A DNA stretch of 57,006 nucleotides, taken from Mycolicibacterium iranicum. GTDB taxonomy: Bacteria; Actinomycetota; Actinomycetes; Mycobacteriales; Mycobacteriaceae. Below, piece by piece: positions 8,368 to 17,124 of the stretch. Made by a program: the position numbers and the translations under genes. The first letter of the stretch is position 1. Every line of letters starts with the position of its first letter. The notes beneath the pieces were generated by a model. The model had not been told where the DNA came from. It saw only the letters and a list, made by a program, of their open reading frames with translations, and searched no databases. The stretch spans positions 1-57,006 of the forward strand of contig NZ_LWCS01000039.1 of the NCBI RefSeq assembly GCF_001650495.1. Direction: 5' to 3'.

Positions 8368-11300
8368 GTGGTCGCCGCGGCGGCTCTGGTCCTGACATTC
8401 GCCCAGTCACCGGGACAGATCTCCCCCGACACCAAGCTCGATCTCACAGCCAATCCGCTGCGCTTCCTTGCGCGCGCGTTCAACCTCTGGAACAGCGAGC
8501 TGCCGTTCGGGCAGGCGCAGAATCAGGCCTACGGCTACCTCTTCCCCCACGGCACCTTCTTTCTGGCCGGCGATCTCCTCGGCCTGCCCGGCTGGGTGAC
8601 GCAGCGGCTGTGGTGGGCGCTGATCCTCGTCGTCGGGTTCTGGGGCGTTCTCCGAGTGGCCGAAGCGCTCGGTATCGGGACGACCTCGTCGCGGGTCGTC
8701 GGCGCCGTCGCGTTCGCGCTGTCGCCGCGTGTGCTGACGACGCTCGGCGCGATCTCCTCCGAGACGCTGCCGATGATGCTGGCGCCGTGGGTGCTGCTGC
8801 CGGTGATCCTGGCCCTCAACGGCGACCCCCGGGTGCGCCTGCTGGCGGCCCGATCGGCGCTGGCGATCGCGTTGATGGGCGCGGTGAATGCGGTCGCGAC
8901 GCTGAGCGCGTGCCTGTGCGCCGCGGTGTGGCTGCTGTGCCACCGGCCCAACCGCACGTGGTGGCGCTTCGTGGCGTGGTGGGTTCCGTGTGTGGCGCTC
9001 GCGGTGACCTGGTGGGTGGTGGCGCTGCTGCACCTGGGGCGGATCAGCCCACCGTTCTTGGATTTCATCGAGTCCTCGGGCGTCACGACGCAGTGGATGT
9101 CGCTGACGGAGATGCTGCGCGGCACCGGGGCCTGGACCCCGTACGTCGCCCCGACGGCGACCGCGGGAGCGTCGCTGGTGACCGGTTCGGTCGCAGTGCT
9201 CGCGACGACGCTGGTGGCCGCAGGCGGCCTCGCCGGCCTCGCGTTGACCCGGATGCCGGCCAGGGGGCGGCTGATCACGATGCTGCTCGTCGGTGTCGTG
9301 CTGCTCGGCGCCGGGTATTCGGGCGGCCTCGGTTCGCCGATCGCCCACACGGTGCAGGCGTTTCTGGACGCCGACGGCACGCCCCTGCGCAATCTCCACA
9401 AGCTCGAACCACTGCTTCGGCTCCCGCTCGCGCTGGGCCTGGCTCACCTGCTCGGACGTATCCCGCTACCGGGCAGCGCGCCGACACGGGTGTGGCGTGA
9501 CGCGTTCGCCCACCCCGAGAACGACAGGCGCGTCGCGGTCGGCATCGTGCTGCTGTCGGCGCTCACTGCGGCGACGGCGCTGGCCTGGACCGGGCGCCTC
9601 ACTCCCCCCGGCGCGTTCGACGCGATACCGCAGTACTGGCATGACACCGCGCAATGGCTGGATGACAACAACTCCGGCGGCCGGGTGCTCGTCGCGCCCG
9701 GCGCCCCGTTCGCCACGCAGATGTGGGGTAACAGCCACGACGAACCCCTGCAGGTCCTCGGCGACAGCGCGTGGGGCGTGCGCGATTCGATTCCGCTGAA
9801 CCCACCCGAGACGATCCGCGCGCTGGATTCGGTCCAACGGCTGTTCGCCGCAGGCCGCCCATCCGAGGGCCTCGCCGACACCCTTGCCCGACAGGGCATC
9901 TCATATGTCGTCGTGCGCAATGACCTCGACCCCGACACGTCGCGGTCGGCCCGCCCCATCCTCGTGCACCGCGCGATCGACGGATCGCCGGAACTCACGA
10001 AGGTCGCCGAGTTCGGCAATCCGGTCGGGCCGGGAGCGCTGGAGGGGTTCGTCACCGACAGCGGGTTGCGGCCCCGCTACCCGGCAGTGGAGATCTACCG
10101 GGTCGACGCCGCCGCGGAACCACTGAAACCCTATGTGGCCCAAACCGACACGATGGCACGAGTGGACGGCGGTCCGGAGTCCCTGCAGCGCCTCGACGAG
10201 CGGCGCAGACTTTCGGACCGGCCACCATTGGGTCCGATGTTGTTGACGCAGGACGCCTTACGTGCAGGACTACCCGCGCCGGTGGTAACCGTCACCGACA
10301 CTCCGACGGCACGCGAAACCGACTACGGGCGCGTCGACGACCATTCGTCGGCGATTCGCGGACCCGACGACACGCGCAACACCTTCAACAGAGTGCCCGA
10401 CTATCCGTCCGACGGCGCCGATCTGGTCTACGGCCGATGGAACGGAGGACGGATCACCGTCTCCAGCGCCGCATCGGATTCGACGGCGCTGCCCAATGTT
10501 TCACCGTCGTCGGGGCCCGCGTCGGCGATTGACGGAGACTCCTCCACGAGCTGGGTGTCCAACTCGCTGCAGACCGCGCTGGGCCAATGGCTGCAGGTCG
10601 ATTTCGACCATCCGGTCACGAACGCCACCCTGACCGTCACCCCCAGTGCGACGGCGGTCGGCGCCCAGGTGCGGCGGCTCGAGGTGTCGACGGTGAACGG
10701 GACGAGCACCGTCAGGTTCGACGAGGCAGGTAAACCGGTTACCGTCGCGCTGCCGTACGGCGAATCGCCGTGGGTGCGGATCACTGCGACGGGAACCGAC
10801 GACGGATCACCCGGTGTGCAGTTCGGCCTCACCGACATCAATGTCACTCAGTACGACGCGAACGGATTCGCCCACCCGGTGATCCTGCGCCACACTGTCG
10901 AAGTTCCCGGCCCTCCTGCGGATTCTGTTGTTGCGCAGTGGGATCTGGGGTCCGAGTTGCTGGGGCGCGCCGGGTGCGCCGAGAGCCCGACCGGGACCCG
11001 GTGCTCGGCGGCGATGGCGCTCGCCGCCGAGGAACCGGTGAACCTGAGTAGGACGCTGACGGTTCCGGAGCTGACGCCGGTGACGCCGACAGTGTGGGTG
11101 CGGGCCCGGCAGGGACCGAACCTGGCCGACCTCATCGCGCAGCCGGACACGACGCGGGCGGCGGGGGACAGCGACGCGATCGACGTCCTGGGGTCGGCGT
11201 ATGCGGCCACCGACGGCGACCCCGGTACGTCCTGGACCGCGCCGCAGCGTTTGGTACAGCCACGCACCCCACCGTCGCTGACCCTCACACTGCCCGGCCC

Positions 11301-12537
11301 ACGCAACGTCTCCTCGATCCGTGTGACGCCGAGTATGTCGCCGCTGCCCGCCCATCCGACCATGATCGCCGTCGACCTCGGCGACGGCCCGCAGGTGCGG
11401 CGCATGACCGCAGGAACCGAGACGTTCTCCCTCCATCCGCGCGTCACCGACTCGATCGAAGTGTGGTTGCTCGATTGGGATGACGTAATAGACCGCAACG
11501 CATTGGGTTTCGATCAGCTCAAACCTCCGGGGCTGGCGGAGATCGTCGCGCTCGACGAGCGCGGCGCCCCCATCGGCGCGGCCGACGCCGCGACCAATCG
11601 GGGGCGCACGGTGAGCCTCCCCTGCGGACGCGGACCTGTCATCGGGGTGGCCGGGGAGTTCGTGCAGACCTCGGTGACGACCACGGTCGGTGATCTGTTG
11701 GACGGCCGACCCATCCCGGCGCGCCCGTGCCGAAGCACACCGATCCCGCTTCCCGCTGGTCAGCAGGAGCTGCTGATCAGCCCGGGACCCGCGCTGATCG
11801 TCGACGGCGTCCAGCTGGCCACCCCGCGCGCCGGTGAAGTCCGTGCGGCCACAACGTCTTCCGTCACCGTCGGCGGGTGGAGCAACGACCACCGTGAGGT
11901 GACCGTCGACCCGTCGGAGCGGTCCCGGATCCTCGTCGTCCCGGAAAGCGTCAACCCCGGGTGGGTCGCGCGTGACGCCGCGGGTACCGCGCTGACGCCG
12001 GTCACCGTCAACGGTTGGCAGCAGGGCTGGGTGGTGCCGGCGGGTACCGGGGGCACCGTCACGCTGGACTTCGCGTCGAACGCCACCTACCGCGCCGGAC
12101 TCATCGGCGGCCTCGCCCTGCTGCCGCTGCTGCTCGCCCTGGCGTTCGCTCCGGCGCGTCGCACCCGAGACGATCGCGACCCCGCTCGGCCGTGGCAGCC
12201 CCACCCGCTGACGATCGGCGCCGCGACAGTCGTTGCAGTACTGCTCATCTCGGGTCTCGTCGGCGCGCTCCTGGCCGTCGCAGCCCTCGGCGTCCGCTAC
12301 CTGCTGCGTCATCGTGACAGGATCCGCGACGCAGCAACGGTGGGCACAGCGGCATTCGGCCTGATCCTGGGCGGCGCAGTCCTGAGCCAGTATCCGTGGC
12401 GTTCGGTCGACGGATACCTCGGGCACTCGGCGGGCGTGCAGTTGCTCGCGCTGCTGTCGGTGATCGCCGTGGCGATGTCGACGGTGACCTTCGCCGAACC
12501 ACACCGCGCGCCGCCGCGTGACGACGAAGATGGCTGA
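8368..12537 (+). CDS. aftD: Alpha-(1->3)-arabinofuranosyltransferase AftD
   Basis: A very large (1389 residues or more) GT-C membrane glycosyltransferase that branches arabinan in arabinogalactan and lipoarabinomannan, using decaprenyl-phospho-arabinose. N-terminal DUF3367 region: SPGQISPDTKLDL with the acidic residues of the GT-C loop, then about ten helices to residue 430. The periplasmic part has two discoidin/CBM-like modules, near 700-810 (SAIDGDSSTSWVSN) and 940-1010 (AATDGDPGTSWTAP). Four C-terminal helices lie after 1240. The GTG at 8368 is the first canonical start after the stop at 8236, but it falls inside the first helix; the upstream reading LRNAQPLSRRWLW suggests an earlier, non-standard start such as CTG 8329. 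Overlaps the next gene by 8 nt. Confidence 0.93.
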   Translation: MVAAAALVLTFAQSPGQISPDTKLDLTANPLRFLARAFNLWNSELPFGQAQNQAYGYLFPHGTFFLAGDLLGLPGWVTQRLWWALILVVGFWGVLRVAEALGIGTTSSRVVGAVAFALSPRVLTTLGAISSETLPMMLAPWVLLPVILALNGDPRVRLLAARSALAIALMGAVNAVATLSACLCAAVWLLCHRPNRTWWRFVAWWVPCVALAVTWWVVALLHLGRISPPFLDFIESSGVTTQWMSLTEMLRGTGAWTPYVAPTATAGASLVTGSVAVLATTLVAAGGLAGLALTRMPARGRLITMLLVGVVLLGAGYSGGLGSPIAHTVQAFLDADGTPLRNLHKLEPLLRLPLALGLAHLLGRIPLPGSAPTRVWRDAFAHPENDRRVAVGIVLLSALTAATALAWTGRLTPPGAFDAIPQYWHDTAQWLDDNNSGGRVLVAPGAPFATQMWGNSHDEPLQVLGDSAWGVRDSIPLNPPETIRALDSVQRLFAAGRPSEGLADTLARQGISYVVVRNDLDPDTSRSARPILVHRAIDGSPELTKVAEFGNPVGPGALEGFVTDSGLRPRYPAVEIYRVDAAAEPLKPYVAQTDTMARVDGGPESLQRLDERRRLSDRPPLGPMLLTQDALRAGLPAPVVTVTDTPTARETDYGRVDDHSSAIRGPDDTRNTFNRVPDYPSDGADLVYGRWNGGRITVSSAASDSTALPNVSPSSGPASAIDGDSSTSWVSNSLQTALGQWLQVDFDHPVTNATLTVTPSATAVGAQVRRLEVSTVNGTSTVRFDEAGKPVTVALPYGESPWVRITATGTDDGSPGVQFGLTDINVTQYDANGFAHPVILRHTVEVPGPPADSVVAQWDLGSELLGRAGCAESPTGTRCSAAMALAAEEPVNLSRTLTVPELTPVTPTVWVRARQGPNLADLIAQPDTTRAAGDSDAIDVLGSAYAATDGDPGTSWTAPQRLVQPRTPPSLTLTLPGPRNVSSIRVTPSMSPLPAHPTMIAVDLGDGPQVRRMTAGTETFSLHPRVTDSIEVWLLDWDDVIDRNALGFDQLKPPGLAEIVALDERGAPIGAADAATNRGRTVSLPCGRGPVIGVAGEFVQTSVTTTVGDLLDGRPIPARPCRSTPIPLPAGQQELLISPGPALIVDGVQLATPRAGEVRAATTSSVTVGGWSNDHREVTVDPSERSRILVVPESVNPGWVARDAAGTALTPVTVNGWQQGWVVPAGTGGTVTLDFASNATYRAGLIGGLALLPLLLALAFAPARRTRDDRDPARPWQPHPLTIGAATVVAVLLISGLVGALLAVAALGVRYLLRHRDRIRDAATVGTAAFGLILGGAVLSQYPWRSVDGYLGHSAGVQLLALLSVIAVAMSTVTFAEPHRAPPRDDEDG

Positions 12538-14023
12538 CATGACAGACACCGGCACCGATTCAGCCGTGGCCCCGATCGGCACGCAGGTCTCGGCGCTCGC
12601 GGCTCAAGCACCCGATGCGCCCGCAGTCACCTGTGCCGGCGTGACCGTCAGCCGAGCAGACCTGGACACCACGACCAACCAGGTCGCGCGCGGCTTCGCC
12701 TCGCTCGGCGTCGGCGTCGGCGACTACGTCAGCATCGTGGTGCCGAACTCGCTGGATTGGGTTTTCGCGGTGCTCGCGTGCTGGAAACTCGGCGCGGTGC
12801 CGCAGCCGCTGTCGGCACGGCTGCCCGACGCGGAGCTGGCCGCACTGCTGGAATTGCGGCGCCCCGCTCTGCTCGTCGGACGACCCGACCCCACCGCAAT
12901 GACCACAAGCACCACAACGGATCTGGCCGCCGAATTCGCCGGCTTCCCTGCCGACCCACTTCCCGAGGCGGTGTCACCGGTGTGGAAGTCGATGGCCTCG
13001 GGTGGGAGCACGGGACGCCCGAAGCTGATCGAGGCCGGCAACAACAGCCGGGTGCCGCCCGCCATCGGCTACCCGTTGGGTGCGCAGGAAGGCGACGTGA
13101 ACCTGATCTCGGTTCCGTTGAGCCACAACACCGGATTCACCACGTTCGCCATCGGGCTACTGCAGGGCCATCACCTCGTGGTGATGCCCCGGTTCGAACC
13201 GCGGCAGTTCCTCCGGCTGGTCACCGACCACCGGGTGACGATCCTGGCGACGGTCCCGACGATCATGCAGCGGCTGCTGCCTGTCTACCGGGCGGAGCCG
13301 GGCAGCTATGACCTGTCGTCGATCCGCCGGTTCTGGCATCTGGCCGCGCCGTGCCCGCCCGCCGTCAAGCAGGCCTGGATCGAGATCCTTGGCCCTGCCG
13401 CGGTGTGGGAACTCTACGGCGGCACGGAGTTACAGGCCTTGACGTTCATCTCGGGTGAGCAGTGGCTGACCCACCCCGGGTCGGTGGGGGTCGTCGTCGC
13501 CGGGGAGATGAAGGTCCTCGACGACGACGGCAACGAATGTCCGCCGGGTGTGGTCGGCGAGATCTACATGCGTCCCGGGCCGGCGGCCAGACCCACGTAT
13601 CGGTACATCGGCAGCACCGCCAGAACCCGCGACGGCTGGGATTCGCTGGGCGACCTCGGCTACTTCGACGAAGAGGGTTTCCTGTACCTCAACGACCGCA
13701 GGGTCGACATGTTCACCGTCGGCGGACGCAATGTGTACCCGGCCGAAATCGAGTCGGCGCTGGCCGAGCATCCTGCGGTGCTGTCGAGTCTGGTGGTGGG
13801 TCTGCCCGATGAGGATCTGGGTCAGGTGCCGCACGCGATCGTGCAGGCCGACGGTCTCGACGAAGCGGGCGTCATCGCGTTCCTGGCCGAGCGAATCGCC
13901 GGTTACAAGCTGCCGAAGTCGGTGGAGTTGGTCGAGCGCCCGTTGCGTGATGATGCGGGCAAGGCGCGACGGTCGGCGGTCCGCGACGAGGTGATCGCGC
14001 GGCGGGCCGCGCAATTCGGCTAG
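12530..14023 (+). CDS. Acyl-CoA synthetase (AMP-binding, class I)
   Basis: A 497-residue adenylate-forming enzyme that activates a carboxylic acid with ATP and loads CoA. Motifs: phosphate loop SGGSTGRPKLIE (about residue 157), LYGGTE, GDLGYFDEEG with the ribose-binding Asp, and the C-terminal NVYPAEIE and DDAGKARR with the catalytic Lys. The Ser-Gly-Gly P-loop and overall look recall bile-acid-CoA-ligase-type synthetases rather than long-chain FadDs. ATG 12530 overlaps the aftD stop by 8 nt, so it is translationally coupled. It is not part of the M. tuberculosis order here and looks like a lineage insertion. The last nine codons lie in a 28-bp tandem repeat. Confidence 0.88.
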   Translation: MADMTDTGTDSAVAPIGTQVSALAAQAPDAPAVTCAGVTVSRADLDTTTNQVARGFASLGVGVGDYVSIVVPNSLDWVFAVLACWKLGAVPQPLSARLPDAELAALLELRRPALLVGRPDPTAMTTSTTTDLAAEFAGFPADPLPEAVSPVWKSMASGGSTGRPKLIEAGNNSRVPPAIGYPLGAQEGDVNLISVPLSHNTGFTTFAIGLLQGHHLVVMPRFEPRQFLRLVTDHRVTILATVPTIMQRLLPVYRAEPGSYDLSSIRRFWHLAAPCPPAVKQAWIEILGPAAVWELYGGTELQALTFISGEQWLTHPGSVGVVVAGEMKVLDDDGNECPPGVVGEIYMRPGPAARPTYRYIGSTARTRDGWDSLGDLGYFDEEGFLYLNDRRVDMFTVGGRNVYPAEIESALAEHPAVLSSLVVGLPDEDLGQVPHAIVQADGLDEAGVIAFLAERIAGYKLPKSVELVERPLRDDAGKARRSAVRDEVIARRAAQFG

Positions 14024-14134
14024 CGCGCGGCGGGCCGCGCAATTCGGCTAGCGCGCGGCGGGCCGCGCAATTCGGCTAGCGCGCGGCGGGCCGCGCAGTT
14101 CGGCTAGCGCGCGGCGGGCCGCGCAATTCGGCTA
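13995..14134. repeat. 28-bp tandem repeat, five copies, at convergent gene ends
   Basis: Five head-to-tail 28-bp units (13995-14022, 14023-14050, 14051-14078, 14079-14106, 14107-14134), each ending CGCGCAATTCGGCTA with one A-to-G change in unit four. Unit 1 is the end of the acyl-CoA synthetase gene, whose TAG stop spans units 1 and 2. The last unit holds the TAG stop of the convergent MarR gene. Each junction GGCTAGCGCG gives a TAG on both strands. The GC-rich part GCGCGGCGGGCCGCGC can form a small hairpin. Confidence 0.92.
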
Positions 14135-14611
14135 GCGCGACCGGGGTCGACTGGACCGCGGTGGTAGCGCGCGCATGTGGTCGCGCACCCGACCCATGAT
14201 GTCACCGAGTTCGGAGACGTCCTGTTTCGACAGGGGGTCGAACAGCAGGCCACGAACCACCTCGATGTGGCCGGGCAGGACCTGCGCGACGCGAGCGCGA
14301 CCGGCGTCGGTGATGCTGACGAGGGTGGCCCGCTGATCCACGGGGCTGATTTCGCGCTCGATGAGACCAGCCCTCTCGAGAAGCCCGGCCTGGTGAGTGA
14401 GGCCGCTGCGGCTGTAGACCACACCGTCGGCCAACTCCGTCATGGTGAGGGGGCCGGCAGCGTCGGACAACTTGGCCAGGATCTCGAACTGTACGTAGCT
14501 CAGTTCTCCTTCGCTCTGAAGTTGTTGGCGCACCGCGTACTGCAGCAGGCTGACGGCCTCGGTGAGCGCGAAGTATGTGCGCATCTGCTGGGGTGCCAGA
14601 GGCTTCGCCAT
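14132..14611 (-). CDS. MarR-family transcriptional regulator
   Basis: A 159-residue winged-helix regulator. Visible parts: dimerisation helix (MRTYFALTEAVSLLQYAVRQQL), recognition region GPLTMTELADGVVYSRSGLTHQAGLLERAGLIEREI in pieces, and the wing SPVDQRATLVSITDAGR. The ATG at 14611 (MAKPLAPQQ) is preferred over the upstream 14659, because the longer form would read through the operator. It is divergent from a quinone oxidoreductase gene, with three related palindromes between them, which indicates repression of both genes by this protein. The inducer is probably an electrophile or quinone, by analogy with MarR-Qor pairs. Confidence 0.9.
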   Translation of the reverse strand: MAKPLAPQQMRTYFALTEAVSLLQYAVRQQLQSEGELSYVQFEILAKLSDAAGPLTMTELADGVVYSRSGLTHQAGLLERAGLIEREISPVDQRATLVSITDAGRARVAQVLPGHIEVVRGLLFDPLSKQDVSELGDIMGRVRDHMRALPPRSSRPRSR

Positions 14612-14623
14612 ATCGACGATCGT

Positions 14624-14726
14624 ACTGCTTCGATGTCGAAGCAGTGAGACGAGGCTCACATCCTTGGAGGAATTACTTCAAGGTCGAAGCAAGTTGTGTG
14701 GTCTGTACGTGCTTCGACATTGAAGC
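14624..14726. promoter_or_regulatory. Three MarR-type operators in divergent promoter region
   Basis: Site 1: ACTGCTTCGA-TG-TCGAAGCAGT (14624-14645), a perfect 10+2+10 palindrome. Site 2: ACTTCAA-GG-TCGAAGC (14675-14690), one good half site. Site 3: GCTTCGA-CA-TTGAAGC (14711-14726), one mismatch. All share the half site GCTTCGA with a 2-bp spacer; centres are 48 and 36 bp apart. They lie between the MarR start (14611) and the oxidoreductase start (14754). Confidence 0.85.
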
Positions 14727-14753
14727 AACCACAGCAGAGAAGAGGAGCCAGTC

Positions 14754-15689
14754 ATGAAGGCAGTGCAGTACCGCGTGTACGGCGATAGCGAAGTCATCGA
14801 GTACGTCGACGTCGAACGGCCCGTAGCCGGCGACGGGCAGGTGCTCGTGAAAGTGGCAGCGACGTCGTTCAATCCGGTCGACGCGGGCATTCGCGGCGGA
14901 TACCTGACCGAGGTGTTCGCCGTCGACTTGCCACACATCCCAGGAATCGACGTCGCGGGCACCGTCGCCGAACTCGGCCGCGGCGTCGAGGACTGGAATG
15001 TCGGCGACGCCGTCGTCGCGCTGCTGCCCATGGACGCCAACGGCGCCGCCGCCGACTACGTCCTCGCACCGGTCGAATCGTTGGCCGCCGCGCCCCGGAC
15101 CGCACCCCTCGCCGACGCCGCCGCACTGCCGACCGTGGGCCTGACCGCATGGCAGGCGCTCTTCGAGATCGCTGGTGTGACAGCGGGGCAGACGGTGCTG
15201 ATCAACGGTGCGGGCGGGGCGGTCGGCGGCTATGCGACGCAGCTCGCCAAGAACGCGGGGGCTGTGGTCACCGCGACCGCCAAGCCTGGCGACGCCGACC
15301 GTCTGCGCAGCCGCGGTGCTGACCGCGTCATCGGCTACATCGATTACACCGCAACACCTCTCGCCATCGACGGGGCACCGTTCGATGTGGTGCTCAACCT
15401 CGTCGGCACCACACCGATGGAGACCGAGGCGCTCGCGTCCGTCGTCGCCGACGGCGGCCACTACGTCGGCACCATGACAGCGGGACCGGAACGGCCCCGA
15501 GGAGGGTTGCACGCACAACGCGTTTTCGTCCGCAGCGACGCCGCGCAATTGGCCGGCCTCGTGCGCCGAGTCGATGCGGGAGAGCTGCACATCGACGTCG
15601 CCCTCCGCCGCCCGCTCGTGGAAGCGTCCGCCGTCCACGAGGAGTACGACGCGGGCCGCCTGCCGGGCAAGACCATCCTCATGCCGTGA
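14754..15689 (+). CDS. NADPH:quinone oxidoreductase (zinc-free MDR family)
   Basis: A 311-residue medium-chain dehydrogenase/reductase. The N-terminal GroES-like domain carries SFNPVDAGIRGGY, and the nucleotide-binding motif is LINGAGGAVGGYATQLAK (about residues 150-167). The Cys/His zinc ligands of alcohol dehydrogenases are missing, as in quinone oxidoreductases. It would reduce quinones or alpha,beta-unsaturated carbonyls with NAD(P)H in the cytosol. The Shine-Dalgarno AGAGGAG lies just upstream of the ATG. It is under the three MarR-type operators and so is probably inducible by its substrates. A 63-bp dispersed element begins 5 bp after its stop. Confidence 0.9.
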   Translation: MKAVQYRVYGDSEVIEYVDVERPVAGDGQVLVKVAATSFNPVDAGIRGGYLTEVFAVDLPHIPGIDVAGTVAELGRGVEDWNVGDAVVALLPMDANGAAADYVLAPVESLAAAPRTAPLADAAALPTVGLTAWQALFEIAGVTAGQTVLINGAGGAVGGYATQLAKNAGAVVTATAKPGDADRLRSRGADRVIGYIDYTATPLAIDGAPFDVVLNLVGTTPMETEALASVVADGGHYVGTMTAGPERPRGGLHAQRVFVRSDAAQLAGLVRRVDAGELHIDVALRRPLVEASAVHEEYDAGRLPGKTILMP

Positions 15690-15694
15690 ACCCT

Positions 15695-15757
15695 CGCCGA
15701 AACTGCATTCCGTGCGGCCATTTCCGCGCAACGACCGCATGGAATGCAGTTTCGGCG
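15695..15757. repeat. 63-bp dispersed palindromic element, copy 2
   Basis: Arms of 23 bp (15695-15717 and 15735-15757) with one mismatch and a 17-bp core. It lies between the convergent oxidoreductase and acyltransferase stops (15689 and 15765), almost filling the gap, so it may also work as a bidirectional terminator. Confidence 0.92.
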
Positions 15758-15764
15758 GTTGTGG

Positions 15765-16949
15765 TCAGCGGGCGCGCGCGGGCTCGATCTGGTTGTCGAC
15801 CGACGAGTCCAGGGGCGTCGGGTCGTTGCGGCGCTCCCAGCGCCGCAACGCATTCCGGCACGGCGACTCCACCAGACCGTAGCTGACCGCGGCGATCGCG
15901 AAACCGAAGACCACCGTCAGCACCAGCACCGCGGTGAAGTGCCCGTTGAACGCAAACTCGCCGAGGATCGGGAACACCATCGCCAACGCCGCGAGGTGCC
16001 ACACGAACAGCCCGTAGGACCAGCGGCCCAGCGTCACCATCACAGGGCTACCCAGGATCCGGTGCGAGGTGTCGACACGGTCCAGCACCAGGGGCGCCAG
16101 CAGCGCACCCGCGACGACGGCCCCCATCGCGGTCTTCAACGTCACCTGTCCGATCGAGCCGGGATGCAGTCCTTCCCGTCCCGCCAACGGGGACGCCGCG
16201 ATCAAGAACGCCGTCAGTGCGATCAGCGCCATCAGCACCCGTCGCCGCGCCAACCTGTGTGCCCACCCCACCGAACTGACCGTCAGCTCCGCCAGCACCA
16301 TCCCGGCGGCGAACCACGAGAAGAAGGCGGGCGGCCAGTTCCACAGGTTGTGCCCGGACCCCGCGTCGAACGGGATGTGCACCCAGAACAGGCTCGCCAC
16401 CGCGACGGCCACGATCGCGGGGATCCTGGCGCGGACCGGGAGGCGGCGGGCCAGCAGTGCCAGCAGCGGCAGCGCCAGATAGAAGCTCATCTCGACCGAC
16501 AGGCTCCACATTTGCGTAAGACCTGCTGTCAATGTCAGCGGCACGTAGATCTGGGTGAGTGTCAGGTTGGCCAACCAGACCGTGAAGTCGGCCTTCACCT
16601 CGGGAAGCATGGTCATGATCACGACGACAGCGACCAGGTAGCCGGGCATGATGCGCACGATGCGCGACCGCAGATAGTGGCCGGTCGACGGACGCGACCG
16701 CAGCCCGCGCGCGGCAGCGGCGTGGCCACGCCACAGCAGGAAGCCCGAGAGGGCGAAGAACACGGCGACCGCGAGATCGAAACGACCCAGGATCCGGCCG
16801 GTGAGGCCGCCGGACATTCCCGTCTGAAACGCCACGTGCGTGACGACGACTCCGATGGCCGCGCACGCGCGCAGGCCCTCGACCGCGGGCAGGAACCCGC
16901 GCGTCCCGCCCACGGTGTCGTCGGCGTCCGGCGTTCCGGTCACGCGCAA
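15765..16949 (-). CDS. Acyltransferase-3 family membrane protein (Rv0228-like)
   Basis: A 394-residue integral membrane O-acyltransferase with about ten hydrophobic helices. The family signature is at the start: FLPAVEGLRACAAIGVVVTH (the His is the likely catalytic residue) and AVFFALSGFLLWR. Later Arg/Glu motifs such as RSRIVRIMPGYL and MWSLSVEMSFYL are also typical. Such proteins acetylate or acylate envelope sugars. TTG 16949 was kept as start because AGGGG lies 7 nt upstream; a GTG six bases further in is possible. It is divergent from the DUF3068 gene as Rv0228 is from Rv0227c. Confidence 0.88.
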   Translation of the reverse strand: MRVTGTPDADDTVGGTRGFLPAVEGLRACAAIGVVVTHVAFQTGMSGGLTGRILGRFDLAVAVFFALSGFLLWRGHAAAARGLRSRPSTGHYLRSRIVRIMPGYLVAVVVIMTMLPEVKADFTVWLANLTLTQIYVPLTLTAGLTQMWSLSVEMSFYLALPLLALLARRLPVRARIPAIVAVAVASLFWVHIPFDAGSGHNLWNWPPAFFSWFAAGMVLAELTVSSVGWAHRLARRRVLMALIALTAFLIAASPLAGREGLHPGSIGQVTLKTAMGAVVAGALLAPLVLDRVDTSHRILGSPVMVTLGRWSYGLFVWHLAALAMVFPILGEFAFNGHFTAVLVLTVVFGFAIAAVSYGLVESPCRNALRRWERRNDPTPLDSSVDNQIEPARAR

Positions 16950-17124
16950 CAGTGTGCCCCTGTCGCGTGGCCGGGGTGAAAACGGGTAGTCAGGCCCTGC
17001 CGTTGAACGCCTCGTAGTGAGCGACGACCTTAATGTCTGCTGTTAGGGTCGAACGGACTTTTGGGCGTCTGGCTGGGCGCCGCCACCGCCACGCCCGTGG
17101 CGGCGTGCGAAGGGAGAGACGGTA

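Noticed and set aside
13995..14134. CRISPR array
   Set aside because: Units are directly adjacent without spacers and no cas gene is present; a simple tandem repeat.
15744..16979. 411-codon plus-strand frame over the acyltransferase gene
   Set aside because: Gln/Arg/His-rich and antisense to a clear membrane protein on the other strand.
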